Assembly: GCF_040790665.1 (NCBI RefSeq)
Contig: NZ_CP160849.1
Coordinates: 2,319,501-2,383,500, forward strand
Source: Sulfitobacter pontiacus
Lineage (GTDB): Bacteria > Pseudomonadota > Alphaproteobacteria > Rhodobacterales > Rhodobacteraceae
Length of the DNA stretch: 64,000 nucleotides
Reading direction: 5' to 3'
Both the position numbers and the translations under genes were made by a program. Each line of letters opens with the position of its first letter. Within the stretch, counting starts at the first letter, position 1. Below are positions 27,939-35,008 of the stretch, piece by piece. Below the pieces are notes generated by a model. The model was not told the DNA's origin and did no database searches. It saw nothing but the letters and a program-made list of their open reading frames with translations.

Positions 27939-28163
27939 TCATTGCTGAGTTCCTTCATTTTTAACTTTGCGTAGCTCAGAAAGGATAGCTGCCAAAGCCA
28001 AGAAAATAATGCTGAATGCCGTGACTGCTATGTCAGTATCAAGGTTTCTGCTTCCACCAGTATATTGAATCGCAGTGGTATCATCTGCGAATAGTTTAAG
28101 GGCGATGCTAGCGGCTGATATGCTGAGCCCAAAGTAACCAAATACACGCAATACTAACAGCAC
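27939..28163 (-). CDS. 74-aa two-helix membrane protein in the prophage cassette
   Basis: Unrecognised. It starts with GTG at 28163, preceded by GGAGGG about 9 bases upstream. Two hydrophobic stretches are visible (LVLRVFGYFGLSISAASIAL and IAVTAFSIIFLALAAILSEL) with a polar loop between and a basic tail LRKVKNEGTQQ. Its stop overlaps the start of the IS-interrupted 72-aa gene, so the two were coupled. AT-rich relative to the host. It could be an exclusion or holin-like protein, but nothing in the sequence decides. Confidence 0.6.
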   Translation of the reverse strand: MLLVLRVFGYFGLSISAASIALKLFADDTTAIQYTGGSRNLDTDIAVTAFSIIFLALAAILSELRKVKNEGTQQ

Positions 28164-28272
28164 TTCTTAAGCCCTCCAATCAATATGATCACGGTAAATT
28201 ACTCGCTTATTTTTTGCCGAAAGAGCAGGGGGACACTAATAACCTGTGCGACGCAATATCAGTCATTCTGAT

Positions 28273-28704
28273 TTATACTATTCCATCTGTGATAGCTGCT
28301 TTTACAGTCAAAACACCTATGACGAACAGACCGATAGTGGAAACGGCCACCCCTAGTGCAACAACATGGATAATCCGCTTTGCTATTGCTAAGCGAGGTT
28401 CACTAGCGGTGTCCCTTGCATTAAAAGTTGCTGCAGCGGCGTAGTTTGTGAAGTACGCCAATGCGATACCGACTACCCCCAACGCGGCACCAAAGGCAAA
28501 ATAAGCGATCGCATCAGCTACGCCAACGATTGCGACTGAATAATTCATTTCTGCTTTGGCTATAGAGGCTACAAAGCCGAGCACTGCCACAGCTGCGCCC
28601 CCATTGATCAAGATTGCGCTTCTCAAAAACAAGTTCGCGGTATCAATGACCTTTTCGTTCATATGCTTGAACATTTGAACGTACATGTCTGAATCTTGGC
28701 TCAT
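28273..28704 (-). CDS. 143-aa four-helix membrane protein in the prophage cassette
   Basis: Unrecognised. The ATG at 28704 has GGGGG 5-9 bases upstream; a TTG 12 bases earlier is less likely. The N-terminal ~30 residues are amphipathic (SQDSDMYVQMFKHMNEKVID), followed by four hydrophobic segments (about 32-50, 56-90 as two, and 118-140). A short cytosolic loop with ARDTASEPRLAIAKR separates the last two. First of three same-strand small genes next to the integrase, AT-richer than the flanking host genes. Likely accessory cargo and not a structural phage gene; a role in superinfection exclusion or defence is speculation. Confidence 0.6.
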   Translation of the reverse strand: MSQDSDMYVQMFKHMNEKVIDTANLFLRSAILINGGAAVAVLGFVASIAKAEMNYSVAIVGVADAIAYFAFGAALGVVGIALAYFTNYAAAATFNARDTASEPRLAIAKRIIHVVALGVAVSTIGLFVIGVLTVKAAITDGIV

Positions 28705-28871
28705 CAAAACCCCCAAATGGAATAAGCATCTAAATGCACAGTTGCTTTGAAACAGTACAGCTTACAATCTTTTTTTGGAAATCGAGTAGAGCAGGGGGTT
28801 TGCGATAAGATGCTGGCTAAAAATCTTCGTCTATTACTGGAAAAAATAACGCTGTTGAACTGGCAATGCGT

Positions 28872-29282
28872 TCAAAGGTGTTGAGCCATTAACCAAGCAT
28901 AATCTTTTTGTAGGTCAAGTGGCAGTACACCCCGTCTAGGATGCCTGCATCCACCCCAAGGGGCGAAAAATACATCGTTCCAAGCGAGGATAGTCTGCTG
29001 AGATGGATCTACGACAAAGCGTGTGGGTCGTAACAAGCCGCAAGCGTCTAAATCAGACGAGTTCTGAACAATAAGATCAACGTTTGCCTTCTGAGGAAAT
29101 TTAACCTTAGTCGTTCCATAGCAAACGCGAACGCCTATTGCACCGGATTTTGCCTGTAAAACTTGCGTTACGAGCAAAGGACGGCAGTCTGGGCTGCCGT
29201 CCTTTGGTTTTGTTTCGGGGAAGTACCCAGTAACAATTGAGTAAGCTTGCGGGGGTACTTTAATCCAATCAGGCGACTTCAT
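28872..29282 (-). CDS. PemK/MazF-like protein, candidate toxin
   Basis: 136 aa. The pattern YSIVTGYFPE...CRPLLVTQVL followed by YGTTKV and DLDACGLLRPTRFVVD resembles the PemK/MazF fold, in which an N-terminal strand, an RP-x-LV strand and an AGL-x-x-PT-x-x-R stretch recur. Such toxins are usually mRNA endonucleases. The gene overlaps its upstream neighbour by 14 bp, a common toxin-antitoxin arrangement with the antitoxin first. The fold call is from motif memory only and the similarity is moderate. Confidence 0.45.
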   Translation of the reverse strand: MKSPDWIKVPPQAYSIVTGYFPETKPKDGSPDCRPLLVTQVLQAKSGAIGVRVCYGTTKVKFPQKANVDLIVQNSSDLDACGLLRPTRFVVDPSQQTILAWNDVFFAPWGGCRHPRRGVLPLDLQKDYAWLMAQHL

Positions 29283-29463
29283 CGTAAGGGAACTTTAAGC
29301 CGTCAACCACTTCCCAACCTTCTTCGCCGAGCTTGCTCTCAATATCAGCCTTCATTTTCCGAACGCTGTCGGCAGAAAATTCGTCGAAATTCATCGCTGC
29401 CTCGGGGGGGAAAGCGTTCTCAGCCCATTTCCCGCCGGCTTTTTTGGCTGGTGTTCTGTTCAT
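29269..29463 (-). CDS. Small acidic protein, candidate antitoxin partner
   Basis: 64 aa, net acidic, mostly helical-looking (NFDEFSADSVRKMKADIESKLGEEG) with a basic N-terminus MNRTPAKKAGGK. It lies directly upstream of, and overlaps by 14 bp, the PemK/MazF-like gene. The antitoxin role is inferred from position and size only. GGAGAT lies 5 bases before the ATG. Confidence 0.45.
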   Translation of the reverse strand: MNRTPAKKAGGKWAENAFPPEAAMNFDEFSADSVRKMKADIESKLGEEGWEVVDGLKFPYDEVA

Positions 29464-29883
29464 CTGTACATCTCCGTTAAATCCGACCCGGCTTCTATCG
29501 TCCGAACTTCGGTTGATTCTCAGCAGTTTTCCCGCTGAATCCCTATCTGGATAGGGGTTGCGCAGCTTCTATAGCGCGTTTGTGGCGTCTTTGCGTCAGC
29601 TAAGCACATATTGTCAACAGCTGTCCATGCATGGGAGTTCCAATACTACACCATCATTGTTGAAAAATAGATAAGCCTTCGACCGTTGTTTGCAAGCAGG
29701 TCAGTGATGGGAGAGGCGCTCAGTTTCATCATATACCACAGCCAAAATGTCTGATCATCACCCCCAACCGTTAACTGCGTGAGGACGAAATGGACAAAAA
29801 AGTGATCTTTTACCATGCTGCATCAGGGTGTATGCAATCTCTGGTCAGTGTTGCTCTGACCAACTCAATCTTAAGGGAAACTC
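29464..29883. other. AT-rich prophage gap with operator-like palindrome
   Basis: No supported gene on the minus strand. A perfect inverted repeat CCCTATC-tg-GATAGGG lies at 29541-29556, ~80 bp upstream of the candidate antitoxin start, in the right place for an autoregulatory operator. On the plus strand a 34-codon frame (29790-29894, ATG after GAGGACGAA) overlaps the next gene's start by 11 bp and might be a leader peptide. Confidence 0.4.
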
Positions 29884-30066
29884 ATGCCAGCTGAAATCAC
29901 AAAGCTATCCGTCCCAGTCGTCGGAACAAAAGCAGAAGTCCACATCACGCTTGAAGACAAGAAGGGATCTGTCTTTCTAAATCTAGCCGCTGAAGCAGCG
30001 GTCACGGAAGAGGAAGTCCGCGAATTAGCCAAAGACGCGCTAAACGAAGCCCTCAAAGCGATATAA
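29884..30066 (+). CDS. 60-aa acidic protein on the opposite strand of the prophage
   Basis: Unrecognised. ATG preceded by AAGGGA at 7 bases. About one quarter of residues are Glu or Asp; a strand-rich first half (KLSVPVVGTKAEVHITLEDKK, approximate) leads into a helical half (TEEEVRELAKDALNEALKA). It is transcribed against the tail/lysis genes and is followed by a strong terminator. That layout is typical of a phage moron or regulatory gene expressed in the lysogen; the function is unknown. Confidence 0.55.
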   Translation: MPAEITKLSVPVVGTKAEVHITLEDKKGSVFLNLAAEAAVTEEEVRELAKDALNEALKAI

Positions 30067-30116
30067 ATAGTTGCGCGGCACGCACACGGACTACAGCTAG
30101 GCAAGAATTTTTCATA

Positions 30117-30161
30117 AAAAAGGGGCGGTCAGGACCACACCAATGGTCCGAACCGCCCCTT
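30117..30161 (-). terminator. Strong terminator closing the prophage late genes
   Basis: AAGGGGCGGT (30120-30129) pairs with ACCGCCCCTT (30152-30161), with an inner GGACCA/TGGTCC stem. Read on the minus strand, the hairpin is followed by TTTTTT and a further T-rich stretch, the classic intrinsic form. It can also stop plus-strand transcription from the 60-aa gene, since it lies between the two convergent units. Confidence 0.88.
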
Positions 30162-30176
30162 CAAAATAGCATTACT

Positions 30177-30665
30177 TCACGTCGATCGCACGCAGTCTGA
30201 CCCAAGCGCGGGCACCTTCCGATTGCCCCAAGTCACAACATCAAACAGGAACTGTGGTGACACACGCTGCGGATTGGGAAGCCCCAAAGCGGCTGCGCAA
30301 ATCTCCGAACAGAACCATTGGTCAGGGTTGTGGCGACCAAACGCCAGCACCTGTGACAGCATCAAGCCAGCGTAATCATAGCGCGCACCCAAGTGGTCCC
30401 TGATGAATTGACAAGGTGCTTCAGCATCCATCGGCAAAAGCACTAAATCCCAGCTTTCTGCAGTCAGAAGAATGCGCTTCTGCCGCACCCCGCCGTCACG
30501 ACCGGACGCTGAAAGACACATCGAACAATGCCCCGGCAAAGCCGCCCCAGAAATCAACTCAACATGCGAGTAGATGCCGCCGGTCACGCTTCGAATTAAT
30601 CCATTCTGAAACCGCTGGAAGGCAGTATTGCCGCGCCCCTTGTAGAAGGCCAGCGTGACAGTCAC
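30177..30665 (-). CDS. Permuted NlpC/P60-like cysteine hydrolase
   Basis: 162 aa. The motif order GGIYSHVELISG (His) early and QWFCSEICAAALG (Cys) late is the circularly permuted papain-like pattern of YiiX/LRAT-type NlpC/P60 relatives, where His precedes Cys. GARYDYAGLM between them is also typical. No signal peptide. It is the last gene of the prophage late unit, right after the spanin genes and overlapping the o-spanin end by 4 bp. It may be an amidase or lipid-linked hydrolase; the substrate is unknown. Confidence 0.65.
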   Translation of the reverse strand: MTVTLAFYKGRGNTAFQRFQNGLIRSVTGGIYSHVELISGAALPGHCSMCLSASGRDGGVRQKRILLTAESWDLVLLPMDAEAPCQFIRDHLGARYDYAGLMLSQVLAFGRHNPDQWFCSEICAAALGLPNPQRVSPQFLFDVVTWGNRKVPALGSDCVRST

Positions 30666-30976
30666 AGCGCGCCGTCAGGGGGTGAAGACTGGAACCCGGC
30701 ACGCAACTGGTCAAACCATTCAGCGCAGCGCGTTGTACGCATATTCTGACGGGTCAAAGCACGGTCAATCTTCAGCAAGGCCACATCCAACCGGTCACCC
30801 TTCTGGACACCAGCCCGCGACAGGGCGCGACAATCTTCAGGTAAAGCTGGCAGGGTTCGTTCAGCGGCGCGCGCGCCTCGATCTGCACCTACAGTATCCA
30901 GCCGCGCTTCAGTTTGATCGCAGGCGGCGCAGAAGATCACCATCGACAACGCCTTCAGCATTGATGTCAGTTTCAT
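30662..30976 (-). CDS. Candidate outer-membrane spanin (Rz1-like lipoprotein)
   Basis: 104 aa from ATG at 30976; the frame is open further up but inside the preceding gene. A short lipoprotein signal with lipobox-like IFCAAC (Cys at residue 19) is followed by a polar body with several Cys and Arg residues. Its first 68 bases overlap the end of the i-spanin candidate in another frame, the hallmark of overlapping Rz/Rz1 pairs. Function assigned by architecture, not by sequence identity. Confidence 0.6.
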   Translation of the reverse strand: MKLTSMLKALSMVIFCAACDQTEARLDTVGADRGARAAERTLPALPEDCRALSRAGVQKGDRLDVALLKIDRALTRQNMRTTRCAEWFDQLRAGFQSSPPDGAL

Positions 30977-31271
30977 TTTCGAAAGCCTCCAGTTCTGCGG
31001 CAAATCGAAGGGCCTCCCCTTCGGATGCCTGCACCTTTTCCTGCAAGACGCGGTTTGCATTATCTGCCACAGCTGCGCGCCGCCTCATTTCCGCCAGTTC
31101 AGCTTCTGCAGCAGCCAGTTCGACCTGCAGCACATAGCCATCACGCGCGCTTTTTACGGCCTGCGATTTATCCGCGACATGCCAAGCCCACACACCGGCA
31201 CATAAGATGACGGCAAGGCCAACACGGCTGGTCAGCAGCCGCCATCCGAACTTCAATGCAATTGAAATCAT
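30909..31271 (-). CDS. Candidate inner-membrane spanin (Rz-like)
   Basis: 120 aa from ATG at 31271 (GGCAGGGA upstream). One N-terminal membrane segment (SRVGLAVILCAGVWAWHVAD, about 15-34) then a coiled coil rich in Ala/Glu/Arg (VELAAAEAELAEMRRRAAVA and QEKVQASEGEALRFAAELEA). The start overlaps the holin candidate by 4 bp. With the lipoprotein gene nested in its 3' end it would span the periplasm and fuse the membranes at lysis. Confidence 0.65.
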   Translation of the reverse strand: MISIALKFGWRLLTSRVGLAVILCAGVWAWHVADKSQAVKSARDGYVLQVELAAAEAELAEMRRRAAVADNANRVLQEKVQASEGEALRFAAELEAFENETDINAEGVVDGDLLRRLRSN

Positions 31272-31513
31272 TCCCTGCCACCCCATCCGGTTTGGCGACT
31301 GACCCACTCCATGCCATGGGCAACGGTAAGGTTGCCAATGACCAAGGGCAGCGCAAGCGTTAGGATAGCCTGTGTTCCCTCAAGAGAACTGCCAGCTGCC
31401 TCTTTTGCAGCGGACCACCCAAAAGCGATGGACCACAACAAGAAAACCGCCCACGCCTGTTCACGCTTACCCGACTGACCGCCGATGACAAACTTTCCGA
31501 AAAGCTTCAGCAT
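31268..31513 (-). CDS. Candidate holin
   Basis: 81 aa with two hydrophobic segments (AWAVFLLWSIAFGWSAA, about 20-36, and ILTLALPLVIGNLTVAHGM, about 50-68) and charged ends. It lies between the endolysin gene and the spanins, which is the holin position in a lysis cassette. No family assigned; the call rests on size, topology and position. Confidence 0.6.
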   Translation of the reverse strand: MLKLFGKFVIGGQSGKREQAWAVFLLWSIAFGWSAAKEAAGSSLEGTQAILTLALPLVIGNLTVAHGMEWVSRQTGWGGRE

Positions 31514-31514
31514 G

Positions 31515-32255
31515 TCATGCCTCGTTGGTCAGCTTGGCACCACTCGAAGTGATAACCGGCAGGGAACTGAGCCCAGTTTCTGCAGGTGTCGGTGATCCTT
31601 CCGGCCAGTGGTATTGTGCGTTGCGTGCGGTCGGGCTGTAGGGATTGATTGAAACCATGTTCCCTTGGTTTCCACCAAGACCCATGATGTTTCCATGGCG
31701 GTCACGACCTGCGACAAATGTCATGTGACCACTGCCGGGCCTGCCGGGTCGCTCCATCGACATGACGGCCCCAAGGGCGGGACCATCAAGGCGGGTGCCA
31801 TACCCATTCCAGCGCCAACCCAATGCGGCCGCACGGTTCTTGCTCACGATAGGCAGACCAGCAGCCTGCACCATCGCGTTCCCGAACCCCGCGCACCATG
31901 GCGTTTCATCATCCTTGAACGGTAGCGAAAGACGTTCCCACCACCCCAAAATTTCAGCGTTGTGATGCCGCCCTACAATTTCGCGAAGCCCTAGGTGACT
32001 GTACGCCAAACGCAGCCAAACCGGCATAGGGTAGCGCGCGCCATCCGACGCGATATTTGCAGCGACTGGTCGAATTGCCTTACGCAGCGCCATGATGGTC
32101 ACAGGTCCAACATAATCGCGCGCCCGCAAACCCCTGGACTGTTTGAAAGCGATAGTTGCAGCCGATGTTTTGGGGCCGTCAATGCCGTCGATGCGGCCAT
32201 GGTAAAACCCGTAACGCTTCAGCAACTTTTGCCGTTCTTTGATGGTCATAGTCAT
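31515..32255 (-). CDS. Phage endolysin: peptidoglycan-binding plus CHAP-like domain
   Basis: 246 aa from the ATG at 32255, which has GGAGA 6 bases upstream (the ATG at 32261 is too close to it). Residues ~5-60 form a PG-binding-1 domain (KLLKRYGFYHGRIDGIDGPK). The C-terminal part matches the TIGR02594/CHAP-type family: ETPWCAGFGNAMVQAAG carries the Cys and GSGHMTFVAGRD the His. It would cut the peptidoglycan peptide at lysis. No signal peptide is seen, so it needs the holin. Confidence 0.82.
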   Translation of the reverse strand: MTMTIKERQKLLKRYGFYHGRIDGIDGPKTSAATIAFKQSRGLRARDYVGPVTIMALRKAIRPVAANIASDGARYPMPVWLRLAYSHLGLREIVGRHHNAEILGWWERLSLPFKDDETPWCAGFGNAMVQAAGLPIVSKNRAAALGWRWNGYGTRLDGPALGAVMSMERPGRPGSGHMTFVAGRDRHGNIMGLGGNQGNMVSINPYSPTARNAQYHWPEGSPTPAETGLSSLPVITSSGAKLTNEA

Positions 32256-32270
32256 GTCCATTCTCCATAG

Positions 32271-32298
32271 AAAAAGCCCGCCTAAAAAAAGACGGGCC
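32271..32298 (-). terminator. Intrinsic terminator directly before the endolysin gene
   Basis: On the minus strand GCCCGTC, a T-rich loop and GGCGGGC form a 7-bp stem (one G-U) followed by TTTTTC. It lies 16 bases upstream of the endolysin start and after the upstream protease-like gene. It should separate tail from lysis transcription unless antiterminated. Confidence 0.7.
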
Positions 32299-32332
32299 GG
32301 TCAGGTTGAATTGATGTGGATCTGCGCTGGTA

Positions 32333-32713
32333 TTAAAGCAGGCGTAGCAATGGACGCAGAAGGAACTTCAGCGCAACCAACGGGAACAGGTATGGGAACC
32401 GCAGGCGGTAACCATTTGGCAGTTTTTCGACCAGCTTGCGCTGTATGTTGTCAGTCCAGCCGTTACCACGGCACCAGACCACAAGGTGTCCACCACCACT
32501 CGGCGAACGGCAGTGCCAGAACAGATACTTGAAGGTCACCAGCGCCCACCAGAAGCGCAGCAATGATTGCCGCTCCCACAGCCAGACCAGCGTCAGCGAA
32601 TAGTCTTCACAGTCGCCGGAAACCGGACCTTCAGCAGCCAAGATGCGCCAACTATCCCCTTCATCGCTGGCATACCTGAAACGCTTATTCAGCGAATTTT
32701 GAATTTCATTCAT
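32333..32713 (-). CDS. Transglutaminase-like cysteine protease (BTLCP-type)
   Basis: 126 aa from ATG at 32713. The triad can be read: Cys in SGDCEDYSLTLVWL, His in GGHLVVWCRG and Asp in WTDNIQ, the C-H-D order of bacterial transglutaminase-like cysteine proteinases. It is short for the family and ends in a hydrophobic tail (YLFPLVALKFLLRPLLRLL), which may anchor it in the membrane. The start overlaps the upstream gene's stop by 8 bp. Its role in the phage is unknown. Confidence 0.6.
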   Translation of the reverse strand: MNEIQNSLNKRFRYASDEGDSWRILAAEGPVSGDCEDYSLTLVWLWERQSLLRFWWALVTFKYLFWHCRSPSGGGHLVVWCRGNGWTDNIQRKLVEKLPNGYRLRFPYLFPLVALKFLLRPLLRLL

Positions 32714-33374
32714 TCGTATCAGCCTCCATTTGGGAAAGAATTGGCACCTCGAAGCACTCTTCTTCAGGGTCAATTGGGTCATCCTTGGCGCTCATACCGG
32801 GGCAGCTGACATAGCTTGGGCGAACGCAAAGTTCCGCACCGGGCCGCAGCCGACGCGGTGTTGAAAATTTGAACGGAAGGTTGATGTAGGATGTGCCGAC
32901 ATCCTTAGCCGCGCCCGCGAATGTGATTACGTCATGGACCTCATTGTCTCTAGGATTGCGGTAGTAGTAGTCCACGGTGCCCGGCACTATCTGACAGGCT
33001 AAAGCCGCGACCTTCCGCCTGACGCGAATGTTCATCTCGCACGGGACACCATCAATGCAGAAACCGTCGATTGGCCCTGAACGGTCACTGATCTCGAAAA
33101 TATCTGTTGGAATAGTCAAGCGCCGTATCGCTTCGGTATTCTGCGCAATGGCGCGTGCATTATCCAGCATCAGCTGGCGGTCTTCTTCCCTCTGAAGTAG
33201 CGCCTTTTCGGGGTATTCAGACCAAGCCATAATGCCTGACCAGACGTCGGTGGAATAAGCGACAATTCCTGCCGTCACCCCACCCACGAATACACCGATA
33301 AACGATTTCCTGAATGCTGAAGGCATATCGCGTCGCCACTTCTGAAGTTCGGTCAGTTTTACTTCTTCAGTCAT
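32706..33374 (-). CDS. 222-aa prophage protein with one membrane segment
   Basis: Unrecognised. N-terminal cytosolic ~25 residues, a hydrophobic stretch about 26-41 (IGVFVGGVTAGIVAYS), a helical stalk (about 55-85), then a cysteine-containing, strand-rich C-terminal domain (CIDGVPCEMNIRVRRKVAAL and later CVRPSYVSCPGM). The Cys pairs suggest a disulfide-bonded periplasmic domain. It overlaps gpD and the protease-like gene by 8 bp at each end, so it belongs to the tail transcript. Confidence 0.6.
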   Translation of the reverse strand: MTEEVKLTELQKWRRDMPSAFRKSFIGVFVGGVTAGIVAYSTDVWSGIMAWSEYPEKALLQREEDRQLMLDNARAIAQNTEAIRRLTIPTDIFEISDRSGPIDGFCIDGVPCEMNIRVRRKVAALACQIVPGTVDYYYRNPRDNEVHDVITFAGAAKDVGTSYINLPFKFSTPRRLRPGAELCVRPSYVSCPGMSAKDDPIDPEEECFEVPILSQMEADTNE

Positions 33375-34362
33375 TCGCCTTCAGCTTCCCTTCAAATGCC
33401 GTCCGCAGACCGCCTGATTTTGTGTACGAGTGCTTCACCATTTCAGTAATGAATTCGCGACCATCAACGCCCGGACGGACGCCGAGATACGTGACTGGCT
33501 GACCTGCCATCAATCCGGGACGCCCGACGATTGCGCATGATGTCTTGATTAACCCGCGCAACATTTCGCGCGCATAAGCTTCAGCAGCCGCCTGTGCTTC
33601 AACCTTGGAACCAAAGGGTTCACGGATTACGTGTTCACCATCAGCTTCCACGTCACCATCAACCGTGACCTCCTGCCGCTTTGCGCTGCCACGGTCCTGA
33701 TAAAACGCCTTAACCTTGCCAAACCGGTCCACATCGTTTTCTGAAACGCGGCAACTGCCTTCGACGATTGATGTGGGGATGATGACCGTTGCCGCGACAG
33801 ATGTGCCGTCAGCGGTTTCACCCGCACCCCGCTTCAACCAAAGAAGCGCACCGTTTTTTATCGTGAATAAGGCCCCATGGCGCTTGGCGACACGCTCCAA
33901 AAAGTTAAGGTCCGATTCATCTTGCTGGCCAATCCAAGGATAGACGTGACCCGAAACCGCATCTGATATTTTTGGGTCAAGCCCGTACTCACCAGCGATT
34001 TCCGTGACAATATCCTTGACTGATGTGTCATCCCAATGCCGCGATTTGCTTGTCTTCATGTCAGAACGAAGGTCAGCCGAATGCCCCCCAACTGTGATCG
34101 TGTAAGGCAGGCAGCTATGATCAACACGGTCGATGATATAGGCGCCAGCAAATCCACCACCAGAGCCAGCCAAAATGGTCACGGTCGCGACCGCACCGCG
34201 CCTTGGACTGGCAAAATGTGGGGCAGCGTCGTTGAAAGTCATTTCCAAAGTGTCGGACCGGATGCCTTCGCGGTCTGTGATGCTAAGACTGACCAGACGT
34301 TCAAAAAACAATCCGGACACAGGGACACCATCAATGTCCACCAGAACCCGTGGATGCGTCAT
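33367..34362 (-). CDS. P2 gpD-like tail hub protein
   Basis: 331 aa from the ATG at 34362, which overlaps the gpX stop (TGATG). It matches the phage late-control D family: an N-terminal barrel (PRVLVDIDGVPVSG...RLVSLSITDREGI), a middle segment HWDDTSVKDIVTEIAGEYGL with WIGQQDESDLNFLERVAKRHG, a hallmark of gpD, and a C-terminal domain with GRPGLMAGQPVTYLGVRPG. GpD forms the trimeric hub at the base of contractile tails. Confidence 0.88.
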   Translation of the reverse strand: MTHPRVLVDIDGVPVSGLFFERLVSLSITDREGIRSDTLEMTFNDAAPHFASPRRGAVATVTILAGSGGGFAGAYIIDRVDHSCLPYTITVGGHSADLRSDMKTSKSRHWDDTSVKDIVTEIAGEYGLDPKISDAVSGHVYPWIGQQDESDLNFLERVAKRHGALFTIKNGALLWLKRGAGETADGTSVAATVIIPTSIVEGSCRVSENDVDRFGKVKAFYQDRGSAKRQEVTVDGDVEADGEHVIREPFGSKVEAQAAAEAYAREMLRGLIKTSCAIVGRPGLMAGQPVTYLGVRPGVDGREFITEMVKHSYTKSGGLRTAFEGKLKAND

Positions 34363-34574
34363 CAGTCCCAAAGCCTCACTGTTTGCTGACCTTGGCCATT
34401 GGTGGCGATGTCAGGCAGCACAATGGCCAGCCCGACAGGCAAACGATGTGCAACGCCCGCGATGTCAGGGTTGGCTTCCAGAACCTGTTCAACTGCACCA
34501 GCTTGGCGACCGTAGTGGCGCGCGCAGATCAAATCCAAGGCGTCATTTTCAGATGTGACATGAACAGCCGGCAT
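34362..34574 (-). CDS. P2 gpX-like tail protein
   Basis: 70 aa. Reads MPAVHVTSENDALDLICARH then ANPDIAGVAHRLPVGLAIVLPD, the LysM-like tail protein X pattern (first a D-x-L-D-x-I-x, then NP-x-L-A, then LP-x-G-x-x-I-x-LP). Start and stop overlap gpU and gpD by one base each. The order U-X-D is that of P2-like phages. Confidence 0.88.
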   Translation of the reverse strand: MPAVHVTSENDALDLICARHYGRQAGAVEQVLEANPDIAGVAHRLPVGLAIVLPDIATNGQGQQTVRLWD

Positions 34575-34999
34575 CAAATAATCCCCAACAGTGAAAGCAG
34601 CGAAAAGCCAGAGCCGATCTGCCTGACCTTGATTGAATAAGAAATGCGACCGGCTTGCCCTAAACGGTTCATAAACGCCTTGTCGTCTTCGACCCCTTGG
34701 ATGGCCTGCATCCCAAAAATCTGACCCGAACGATTGGCAAGCATCAGCGGAAGCCCGTTCTTTGCGGCCAAACGAACACCGCCCAACGTGCTTTCCCCAC
34801 CCCATTCTGCTGGAAGTAGAACGCCGTTTATTGTGACAATTTCAGAACGCGGGCCAGTCCACTGCAGGGCGTTCATACGCCCCGCAGTTTCAATTTCAGC
34901 CCATGTTGTGTCCAGCTTGCGACTAACATCTGTGTACCCAAAGCCATGCGCACGGAACAAAAATGGCCCTAAAGCCATGGTGACTGGTCCAGACATCAA
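34574..34999 (-). CDS. P2 gpU-like tail terminator protein
   Basis: 141 aa, phage P2 GpU family: ALGPFLFRAHGFGYTDVSRK at the N-terminus and GGVRLAAKNGLPLMLANRSG in the middle. In P2, gpU caps the tail tube. It lies 9 bp after the tape measure gene and overlaps gpX by one base. Confidence 0.85.
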   Translation of the reverse strand: MMSGPVTMALGPFLFRAHGFGYTDVSRKLDTTWAEIETAGRMNALQWTGPRSEIVTINGVLLPAEWGGESTLGGVRLAAKNGLPLMLANRSGQIFGMQAIQGVEDDKAFMNRLGQAGRISYSIKVRQIGSGFSLLSLLGII

Positions 35000-35008
35000 G
35001 TGCCCCTT

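Larger units (their letters stand above)
26399..27942 (-). pseudogene. 72-aa prophage gene split by the IS256-family element
   Basis: Removing the IS (26614-27930) and one copy of the 8-bp duplication restores a continuous minus-strand frame from ATG at 27942 to TGA at 26399-26401: 72 residues beginning MKVKEFLVIEYAPSLLDNE and ending KSDRATKSG. The start overlaps the stop of the upstream 74-aa gene (ATGA) and has AAGGA in front, so it was the last gene of a coupled set. The IS sits after codon 4. The sequence is soluble, mixed-charge, and has no motif I recognise. Everything after codon 4 is now cut from its start, so it is presumably inactive. Confidence 0.75.
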
